NCBI GenBank assembly: GCA_012513595.1
Contig: JAAZBY010000234.1
Location: 1 to 5,287 of the forward strand
DNA length: 5,287 nt
Origin: Chloroflexota bacterium
GTDB lineage: Bacteria; Chloroflexota; Anaerolineae; UBA1429
Direction of reading: 5' to 3'
Position numbers and translations under genes: made by a program. This document shows positions 1 through 4,844 of this stretch, one piece after another. A model generated the notes under the pieces. The model was not told where the DNA came from. It did no database searches and worked only from the letters and a program-made list of their open reading frames with translations. The first letter of the stretch is position 1, and each line of letters opens with the position of its first letter.

Positions 1-166
1 GCGTCACAAAATCGGTGGGGATGCCAAAGCCGGCCAGCGCGGCCGACACGTTGGCCTCACCCCCGCCATAGATCACGTCGAACGACTGGGCCTGGCTGAA
101 GCGCAGAAACCCGGGAGGCGAGAGCCGCAGCATGATCTCGCCGAACGTCACAACCTTCTTGCCCAT
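1..166 (-). CDS. kdgK: 2-dehydro-3-deoxygluconokinase (KDG kinase), PfkB family, N-terminal part
   Basis: Only the first 55 codons are inside the window; the gene runs off the left edge. The protein begins MGKKVVTFGEIMLRLSPPG and continues with a YGGGEANVSAALA segment (residues 33-45). This is the classic N-terminus of PfkB-family KDG kinases: a first beta strand ending in GEIMLRL, then the GGGEAN sugar-binding loop at residues 34-39. KDG kinases phosphorylate 2-keto-3-deoxygluconate to KDPG with ATP in the cytoplasm, feeding uronate or Entner-Doudoroff-type sugar breakdown. The start at 166 is supported by a GGAGGTG ribosome binding site at 172-178. The C-terminal GAGD catalytic motif is outside the window, so a related ribokinase or fructokinase cannot be fully excluded. 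The gene follows the 295-3349 operon on the same strand but has its own promoter, so it is probably a separate transcription unit. Confidence 0.88.
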   Translation of the reverse strand, partial: MGKKVVTFGEIMLRLSPPGFLRFSQAQSFDVIYGGGEANVSAALAGFGIPTDFVT

Positions 167-171
167 CAAGA

Positions 172-178
172 CACCTCC
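172..178 (-). promoter_or_regulatory. Ribosome binding site of the KDG kinase gene
   Basis: The minus strand reads GGAGGTG here, complementary to the 3' end of 16S rRNA. The GGAGG core is 7 bases before the ATG at 164-166. This fixes the start codon of the kinase. Confidence 0.8.
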
Positions 179-241
179 CTGGCGATAACACCGCAATACG
201 CACACTGCAAGGGGCGCCGCGGGGCGCGCCCATACGCCCCT

Positions 242-270
242 ACCATACTTCAGCGGGTGGGGATGGTCAA
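242..270 (-). promoter_or_regulatory. Candidate sigma70-type promoter for the KDG kinase gene
   Basis: On the minus strand, TTGACC (265-270) is followed after exactly 17 bases by TATGGT (242-247). This is a good -35 and an acceptable -10. Transcription would start near 235, giving a leader of about 69 bases that is very GC-rich and includes the palindrome GGGCGCGCCC (222-231). It implies that the kinase is expressed independently of the operon upstream of it. Confidence 0.6.
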
Positions 271-295
271 GGCGTGGGGCGGCCGACCCCCCGCC
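271..295 (-). terminator. GC-rich hairpin at the end of the three-gene operon (possible terminator)
   Basis: Bases 271-274 and 276-279 pair with 288-295, giving a stem of eight G-C pairs with one bulged base (275) and an 8-base loop. It starts at the last base of the stop codon of the 295-873 gene. No U-tract follows on the minus strand, so it is not a textbook intrinsic terminator. Its place between an operon end and a new promoter makes a terminating or mRNA-protecting role reasonable. Confidence 0.35.
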
Positions 296-873
296 TAGGA
301 GGCCCCGCTGCTGCGCAGCCACACCTCGGTGTGGGGGCCGCTCGTCACGAGCTCCACCTGGCAGTTGCGCTGCTCTTTGGCCCAGCCCAGCTGCACGCCC
401 TGGTCCGTACTGCGCTCGAGGAGCAGGCTCCACCCCTGGGCGGCCATGCCGTCGGCCAGGTGGGCCTGCACGGCCTCCAGCGGCTCGGCGACGCGCTGAA
501 AGGCCGTCACCTGGGCGGCGGAGACGTTGAACGTCTCGGCCGCCGGGCTCGGGTGGATCACCAGATCGGCGGGCAGGCGATCCCTGGCGTTCTCACCCTC
601 CTGGCGGCTGCGCTGCAGCCGTTCGGTGTCGACCGGTGGGGTCAGGCGCTCGCGCAGGCCCGTGTAGTCAAGCGCCAGGGTGAGCAGGGGTTGCTGAGCC
701 TCCCAGGCGGGCAGGCGCCCGGCGAGCCAGGGCCGCCCATAGACGTGGCCGGCCACCCCTCCGCCGACGAGGAGGACGAGGCACACCAGAAGGGCGATCA
801 GGCAGCCGCGCCCGCAGCCGCAGCCGGAACGCTTGGCGGGGGCCGGCGGGGCGGATGGACGTTGGTCGCTCAT
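295..873 (-). CDS. Single-pass membrane protein with Cys-rich juxtamembrane motif, unknown function
   Basis: This 192-aa protein belongs to no family I recognise. Residues 1-17 are a Pro/Ala-rich, basic, probably cytoplasmic tail. Residues 15-24 (KRSGCGCGRGC region) hold Cys18, Cys20 and Cys24 just before one hydrophobic segment (about 24-42), which carries Cys31. The remaining 150 residues should be extracytoplasmic: a charged, helix-like stretch (about 70-105), then an alternating helix/strand C-terminal region (about 118-188) with one further Cys (171). The basic N-terminus argues for N-in, C-out orientation. There is no lipobox with a following cleavage pattern, so I do not call it a lipoprotein. 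Its ATG lies in an ATGA overlap with the stop of the preceding HEAT-repeat gene, and a GGAGGG ribosome binding site (880-885) sits 6 bases before it. It is the last gene of the three-gene operon. Confidence 0.8.
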   Translation of the reverse strand: MSDQRPSAPPAPAKRSGCGCGRGCLIALLVCLVLLVGGGVAGHVYGRPWLAGRLPAWEAQQPLLTLALDYTGLRERLTPPVDTERLQRSRQEGENARDRLPADLVIHPSPAAETFNVSAAQVTAFQRVAEPLEAVQAHLADGMAAQGWSLLLERSTDQGVQLGWAKEQRNCQVELVTSGPHTEVWLRSSGAS

Positions 874-1664
874 CTGTCGCCCTCCACAACAAAGGTGTCA
901 TCGCTCTGCCGGGTCACCGCCACGCCCAGGGCGTCGAGGGCGCCCACGGCCTGCTCGCGCACCGGGTAGATGGTGAACTCTCCGAGGCTATCGCGCGCCG
1001 TGACGACGTAGGGGTCGGCCAGGGCTTCCACCAGGTCAGGGATGGCCTCCTGGTCCGCGGCGATGCCCAGGGCCCGGGCGGCGTCCATCCGCACGACGGG
1101 GTCGCCCGAGGTGCCGAGCACTTGGCGCACCTCGGGGAGGACGTCGCGATCGCCCAGGTAGGCCAGCGCCACCAACAGGTGCGCGCGGGCCGACCCGGTA
1201 GCGGTCTCGGCGGCCTGGCGGACGGCGGGGAGCGCCTCCTCCCCCAGTTCGCTCAGGCTGCGCGCGACGACCAGGCGCAGCACGTCGCCCGGCGGCAGGT
1301 AGGTGTCGCGCACGCGGGGCGCGTCGGCCGAGGGGTTGGCTACCTCGGCCGCAAGCGCCGCGGTGAGGAGCGCGGCGCGCTCGGCGACGGGGATATCCTG
1401 CCGCGCCGGCAGGGTGCGGGCCGCCGCAAGGCGCTGGGCCAAGACCGGGTCCGCCAGGAGGCGCCCCACGCCGGCCGCGTCGGGCGTCGGCGTCGGGGCG
1501 GGGGTCGGGGCCTGCCGCGGCGCGCTTTGGCTGGCACGCGCCTCGGCAAGCGCCTGGGCGAGGCTCGGCTGCCTCCCGCGCTGCCACAGGAGATAGCCAG
1601 CGGCCGCTGCCCCGGCAATGACGAGCAGGGCCAGTACGATCAAGAGGATGTGACGTGTTCTCAT
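870..1664 (-). CDS. Membrane-anchored HEAT-repeat protein
   Basis: This 264-aa protein starts MRTRH, followed by one strongly hydrophobic segment (about residues 6-27), which is best read as an uncleaved signal anchor. A Pro/Thr linker (about 49-62, QAPTPAPTPTP) follows. The C-terminal half contains HEAT-like or PBS-lyase-like helical repeats: about 127-152 (VARSLSELGEEALPAV), 158-184 (LLVALAYLGDRDVLPEV), 188-214 (DPVVRMDAARALGIA, then AIPDLVEAL) and a final one at 218-250 (YPVREQAVGALDALGV). HEAT solenoids normally serve as protein-binding scaffolds; no catalytic motif is visible. I chose the ATG at 1662-1664 rather than one 30 bases upstream because it gives an ATGA overlap with the stop of the preceding gene and puts the hydrophobic segment at the very N-terminus. 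The stop overlaps the next gene's start in the same way. Its partner is unknown; the co-transcribed secreted metallopeptidase is the obvious candidate. Confidence 0.85.
   Translation of the reverse strand: MRTRHILLIVLALLVIAGAAAAGYLLWQRGRQPSLAQALAEARASQSAPRQAPTPAPTPTPDAAGVGRLLADPVLAQRLAAARTLPARQDIPVAERAALLTAALAAEVANPSADAPRVRDTYLPPGDVLRLVVARSLSELGEEALPAVRQAAETATGSARAHLLVALAYLGDRDVLPEVRQVLGTSGDPVVRMDAARALGIAADQEAIPDLVEALADPYVVTARDSLGEFTIYPVREQAVGALDALGVAVTRQSDDTFVVEGDR
880..885 (-). promoter_or_regulatory. Ribosome binding site inside the HEAT-repeat gene for the downstream gene
   Basis: The minus strand reads GGAGGG, 6 bases before the ATG at 871-873 and inside the last codons of the HEAT-repeat gene. 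It supports this start and suggests that the overlapped gene can recruit its own ribosomes as well as being translationally coupled. Confidence 0.6.
1479..1510. repeat. Short GTCGGG-type repeat encoding a Pro/Thr linker
   Basis: The plus strand carries imperfect tandem copies of GTCGGG/GTCGGC with runs of three to five G. On the coding minus strand they encode the PTP/APTP linker of the HEAT-repeat protein. The G-runs (1482-1484, 1495-1498, 1500-1504, 1507-1510) could also form a G-quadruplex on the plus (template) strand, with one long loop. Confidence 0.5.
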
Positions 1665-3349
1665 GAGCCGCTCTGCTTTCCGGGGTCGGACCAATCCTCG
1701 CTGTTCGCCGAGCCAGTTGGCCAGGTATCCTCCTGCAGGTAGGCGGTGACTTCGCAGTCACGAAAGCCGAGGCCGAAAGTGTCCTGGACCCGCGGGTTGA
1801 GGCGGTAGGCCGCCTCGCGGTCGTCCTTCACCAGGTCGCGGTCGGCGTCGAGCGACGGGTCGTAGCTGGCCGCGCCCCACCAATCTTTGCGGTTCTCCAG
1901 ATGGGTCCATTCGTGGAGCACGGTGGCGGCGAACAGGTCGATCCCCTCGGTAACCTTCCCCGTCAGCGGGTTGGTCGACGGGTTGCCCGAGGCAAAGATG
2001 TCGCAGACGTAGATCTGGTTCGCCTTGGCGAGATCGCCAAGGCCGTCATAGTAGCCATAGTCGTGGCAGGCCCCGTCGTAGATGATCGCCCCGGCGTGGC
2101 CCTGCGCGGCCCGGGTGTCCGTCCAGTAGTAGTACCAGTTGGGCATGGAGCCGTCGGGGTTGTTGGTGCCGTCACGCGGGAAGAAGATGCGCACCTTGCG
2201 CGGGGGCGGGTCCTGGCACGATTCCGTGGTACCCACAAAGGAGGCACTGATCTCCAGCGGGCCAAAGGCGCTGTTGCGCTGCGGGGCGGGCGGGTCGTAC
2301 CAGACGTACATCTCGGCGCCGCGCCGGTCGTCCGGGCGGCAGTTGGCCGCCTTCCCACCGAACTGAGGCAGCGACCATTCCAGGCTTTCGGCCCAGGCCG
2401 AGGGGACGACCGCCGCCATGAGGTCGGCCTCCAGGTTGCAGGAGTAGCATTCCTCCAGAGTGATCCTCTCGTTCTCAGTCGGCCAGACCAGACGCGCCGT
2501 GCAGGAGTCAAAGATCTCATACTCCACTAGCACCTGGGCGTCGAGCAGGTTGCGATAGGTCTCCATGAACTGGAGCTCACTCAGGGGCCCCTGATGGTGG
2601 TAGTAAATGACTCGGACGTACGGCTCGGTCCGCGTGACCTCCTCGGGGATCTCCTCGCCCATGACGTTGCCACTGAGCGTCTCGATGCCTCCCTGAGACC
2701 GCGAACGCATGACTATGGCGCCGTTAGCGGCCGACCAGATGGAGTTGCCAGAGGTGACCTGCCGGTGCGAGACGTCGATCTCGAGCGAATAGGTGGGCTG
2801 CTCCCCGCCAAAGTCGAACGAGAGGACGATGCTGTCGGTGGCCGGGTCGAGCGCTTCCTGGCCGGATCCGCCATAGTCGTCGGACATGTAGGTCCCGTCG
2901 CCGGAGATCTCGGCGCGGTTGGAGGTCACCCACTGCACCGAGCCCTCGCGCAGCGTAAAGGTGTCGTCAGGTTGCTGCTCGAGGGTGAACGTGAGGCGCG
3001 CGTCGTAGCGGGCCGATAGCGGCAGCATCCCGGCCAGATCGACGGGGACACTCTTGCTGACGAACGCGCTGACCTGGCCCGTGGTGGGGTTGTCGCCCAG
3101 GATCCCCGAGAGCAGCGGCCCCAGGCTGGATTGCATCCGGGCCACAGCCACACCGCCACCGACGCCGCCCACCAGAAAGGCGGTGGCGATGCCGTCGACA
3201 TTGGCCCCGGGGCCGCTCTCGACGTAGTGGACGACGCCGCGAAACGTCGTCGGGTCCTTCTGCCCGTAGGCCGGCCTGGGGACGGCGGCAAGGGCCGTCA
3301 GTAGCAATAGGGTCGTGGCGAGGAGAACATGGAGCGTGCGTTGTTTCAT
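1661..3349 (-). CDS. Secreted HExxH zinc-metallopeptidase-like protein with Ca-loop motif
   Basis: This is a 562-aa protein. Residues 1-29 form a Sec signal peptide: basic MKQR, a Leu/Ala-rich core, and a probable cleavage after AYG29. Residues 30-282 have no Cys, include a Gly-rich hydrophobic stretch (about 54-85) and then look beta-rich; I recognise no domain there. Residues 283-380 look like an Ig-like beta region with five Cys (283, 301, 304, 337, 378). The C-terminal domain (about 385-562) has FFPRDGTNNPDG, NWYYYW (404-409) and then HEWTH at 479-483 (bases 1901-1915), a zinc-binding and catalytic HExxH motif. Twenty residues after it comes DADRDLVKDDRE (501-512), matching the DxDxDxxxD(x2)E pattern of calcium loops. 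Glu533 in DCEVTAY or Glu512 could be the third zinc ligand, as in gluzincins. The even number of Cys (eight) fits disulfides outside the cell. The start is the ATG at 3347-3349, with AGGGA at 3355-3359 as a weak ribosome binding site; an in-frame upstream start at 3430 would lie on the promoter. It is the first gene of a three-gene operon. Peptidase activity is inferred from the motif only. Confidence 0.82.
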   Translation of the reverse strand: MKQRTLHVLLATTLLLLTALAAVPRPAYGQKDPTTFRGVVHYVESGPGANVDGIATAFLVGGVGGGVAVARMQSSLGPLLSGILGDNPTTGQVSAFVSKSVPVDLAGMLPLSARYDARLTFTLEQQPDDTFTLREGSVQWVTSNRAEISGDGTYMSDDYGGSGQEALDPATDSIVLSFDFGGEQPTYSLEIDVSHRQVTSGNSIWSAANGAIVMRSRSQGGIETLSGNVMGEEIPEEVTRTEPYVRVIYYHHQGPLSELQFMETYRNLLDAQVLVEYEIFDSCTARLVWPTENERITLEECYSCNLEADLMAAVVPSAWAESLEWSLPQFGGKAANCRPDDRRGAEMYVWYDPPAPQRNSAFGPLEISASFVGTTESCQDPPPRKVRIFFPRDGTNNPDGSMPNWYYYWTDTRAAQGHAGAIIYDGACHDYGYYDGLGDLAKANQIYVCDIFASGNPSTNPLTGKVTEGIDLFAATVLHEWTHLENRKDWWGAASYDPSLDADRDLVKDDREAAYRLNPRVQDTFGLGFRDCEVTAYLQEDTWPTGSANSEDWSDPGKQSGS

Positions 3350-3401
3350 GGCTGTCCCTGCGGGTGTGACGTGTTGACGGCCCGGCGTACGATCCGGGGC
3401 G

Positions 3402-3430
3402 CTTATAACAGGCATAGTGGATACCGTCAA
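3402..3430 (-). promoter_or_regulatory. Sigma70-type promoter of the three-gene envelope operon
   Basis: On the minus strand, TTGACG (3425-3430) and TATAAG (3402-3407) are separated by exactly 17 bases, each differing from consensus at one or two positions. Transcription would begin near 3395, giving a leader of about 46 bases before the ATG at 3349. A 5-bp dyad (3381-3385 with 3394-3398) lies at the predicted start of the transcript and could be an operator or leader hairpin, but it is short. Confidence 0.72.
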
Positions 3431-3440
3431 CCCTGCGCGT

Positions 3441-3470
3441 TTGACCGGCCCTCCCCCCGGACGCTAGAAT
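3441..3470 (+). promoter_or_regulatory. Sigma70-type promoter of the cysteine ligase gene
   Basis: TTGACC (3441-3446) and TAGAAT (3465-3470) are separated by 18 bases, and the -10 is preceded by GC and followed by G. Transcription would begin near 3477, leaving a leader of about 45 bases. The -35 box lies only 10 bases from the -35 box of the divergent operon promoter, so the two polymerase sites may interfere or share control. Confidence 0.72.
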
Positions 3471-3508
3471 GCCGCCGAACACGCGCCAGAGTGCCGCACC
3501 GTAGCCGC

Positions 3509-3513
3509 GGAGG
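3509..3513 (+). promoter_or_regulatory. Ribosome binding site of the cysteine ligase gene
   Basis: GGAGG lies 8 bases before the GTG at 3522-3524. A TTG codon follows immediately (3525-3527), but the spacing favours GTG as the start. Confidence 0.75.
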
Positions 3514-3521
3514 AAACCATC

Positions 3522-4775
3522 GTGTTGAAACTACGCAACGAACTGACCGGCGAGTTGGAGGCCTTCCAGCCGCTGAAGGATACCGTCACCATCTATGTGT
3601 GTGGGATTACGCCCTACGATACCACCCACCTGGGCCACGCCTTTACCTATCTGAGCTTCGACGTTCTGATCCGCTATCTGGAGTATCGCGGTTACCCGGT
3701 GCGCTATGTGCAGAACGTCACCGATATCGACGATGACACCCTGCGCAAGAGCAAGGAGGTCGGCGAGAACTGGCTGGCGCTGGGCAACCGCTGGACGGCC
3801 CATTTCATGCGCGACATGCGGGACCTGAACGTCCGTCCGCCCGATGAGTTCCCGCGCGCCACCGAGGCCATCCCGCAGATGTTCGCGCCGATCGCGACAC
3901 TGATCCACAAGGGCCTGGCCTACGCCTCCGGGGGCAGCGTCTATTACCACGTGGCGGCCAACCCCGACTTTGGCAGGGTCAGCGGCCTGCGCCCCGACGA
4001 GTGGCTGCCCACGGCCAACGAGCGCGGCAACAACCCCGCGGATCCCAACAAGCGCGATCCGCTCGACTTTGTGCTCTGGCAGGCGCACCAGCCCGGGGAG
4101 CCGTTCTGGGAGAGCCCCTGGGGCCCTGGGCGGCCGGGCTGGCACATCGAGTGCTCCACCATGGTCGGCGCGCTGCTCGGGGACGTGATCGACATCCACG
4201 GCGGCGGGGCTGACTTGGCCTTCCCGCACCACGAGTGTGAGACGGCGCAGATGTGCGGGGTCACGGGGAGGGATTTCTTTGCCCGGCACTGGCTGCACAC
4301 CGCCATGGTGCGCTACGAGGGCGAAAAGATGAGCAAATCGCTGGGCAACCTGATCTGGGCCCGCGACCTGTTGGGCCAACACACGCCCGACGCGGTGCGC
4401 CTGCTGGTGACCGCCCACCCCTACCACGAAACCTGGGATTACGACGAGGCCGAACTGGCCCCGGCGGACCGCCTGGCGGAGCTCCTGCTGCAGGCGGCCA
4501 CGGCCCCCTCGGGAGGCGGCGCCCCGCTGGAGCCCGGTGACGCCGTGGAACGCTTCGAGGCGGTCCTGGACGACAATCTGAACACTCGCGAGGCGCTGGC
4601 CGCCCTGGAGGGCCTGGGTCAGCGGATCGTGGCGGCCGCCGCCGAGGGCCGTGCCGTGGCCGATGCGCAGGCGACGCTGCAGCGCCTCGGACGGGTGTTT
4701 GGCCTGCGCTTCGGCGGCACCATCGAGCCGCGCGTCCAGGTCGGCTGGGAGAAGCACCTGCAGCGCTTCCAGTAG
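3522..4775 (+). CDS. cysS: Class I cysteinyl-tRNA synthetase / MshC-like cysteine ligase, short form
   Basis: This 417-aa enzyme has the class I cysteine-activating fold: YVCGITPYDTTHLGHA at residues 25-40 (HIGH-type motif HLGH at 36-39), NVTDIDD (65-71), RPGWHIECS (204-212), GGGADLAFPHHECE (227-240) and GEKMSKSLGN (267-276; KMSKS 269-273). The zinc ligands known from E. coli CysRS (C28, C209, H234, E238) correspond to C27, C211, H236 and E240, so cysteine activation is expected. Two traits point away from a standard CysRS. The CGITPYDxTHLGHA signature is that of MshC, the mycothiol-pathway cysteine ligase. The protein also ends soon after the DALR-like helices (about 343-395), without the roughly 45-60 residue CysRS tail, giving the MshC length of about 410-415 aa. 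However, E240 is a CysRS trait that actinobacterial MshC lacks. It could be the cell's CysRS, a second truncated CysRS, or a ligase joining Cys to a non-tRNA amine. The gene symbol is therefore provisional. It is monocistronic, with a GTG start, its own promoter and a hairpin after the stop. Confidence 0.85.
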   Translation: MLKLRNELTGELEAFQPLKDTVTIYVCGITPYDTTHLGHAFTYLSFDVLIRYLEYRGYPVRYVQNVTDIDDDTLRKSKEVGENWLALGNRWTAHFMRDMRDLNVRPPDEFPRATEAIPQMFAPIATLIHKGLAYASGGSVYYHVAANPDFGRVSGLRPDEWLPTANERGNNPADPNKRDPLDFVLWQAHQPGEPFWESPWGPGRPGWHIECSTMVGALLGDVIDIHGGGADLAFPHHECETAQMCGVTGRDFFARHWLHTAMVRYEGEKMSKSLGNLIWARDLLGQHTPDAVRLLVTAHPYHETWDYDEAELAPADRLAELLLQAATAPSGGGAPLEPGDAVERFEAVLDDNLNTREALAALEGLGQRIVAAAAEGRAVADAQATLQRLGRVFGLRFGGTIEPRVQVGWEKHLQRFQ

Positions 4776-4788
4776 CGCTGAGAACGCC

Positions 4789-4814
4789 ACGGGGGCGCCG
4801 CACGGCGCCCCCGT
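4789..4814. terminator. Perfect GC-rich hairpin between convergent genes
   Basis: ACGGGGGCGCC (4789-4799) pairs perfectly over 11 bp with GGCGCCCCCGT (4804-4814) around the loop GCAC. It lies 13 bases after the stop of the plus-strand cysteine ligase gene and 30 bases beyond the stop of the convergent minus-strand gene, so it could serve both. The downstream plus-strand sequence TTCGTCT is only a weak U-tract, which is common in GC-rich genomes. Confidence 0.7.
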
Positions 4815-4844
4815 TCGTCTACCCGCCGCATGCCGAAGGCTCGG

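Noticed and set aside
274..969. A 231-codon plus-strand frame opposite the Cys-rich membrane protein
   Set aside because: Compositionally biased shadow with no domain; it crosses the 870-873 junction between two minus-strand genes.
1665..1694. Upstream start at 1694 for the HEAT-repeat protein
   Set aside because: It would give a 34-base overlap and ten extra residues before the membrane anchor; the start at 1664 gives the ATGA overlap also used at the next junction.
855..1742. A 295-codon plus-strand frame opposite the HEAT-repeat gene
   Set aside because: Its translation is low-complexity Gly/Arg/Ala-rich sequence, and the minus-strand frame has a clear membrane anchor and HEAT repeats with overlapping operon junctions.
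1901..2530. A 209-codon plus-strand frame opposite the metallopeptidase domain
   Set aside because: Antisense shadow; the minus frame encodes HEWTH and other structured motifs.
3374..3409. Plus-strand TTGACG (3374) with TTATAA/TATAAC (3403-3409) as a promoter
   Set aside because: The boxes are 23-24 bases apart, too far for sigma70; the AT-rich block is better explained as the -10 of the minus-strand promoter.
3350..3430. Upstream start at 3430 for the secreted protein
   Set aside because: It would begin on the -35 box of the predicted promoter and put 27 polar residues before the signal peptide; the start at 3349 gives a normal signal peptide.
3531..4790. A 419-codon open frame on the minus strand opposite the cysteine ligase gene
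   Set aside because: It is the antisense shadow of a gene with unmistakable catalytic motifs; GC-rich codon bias keeps such frames open. Its protein shows no recognisable domain.
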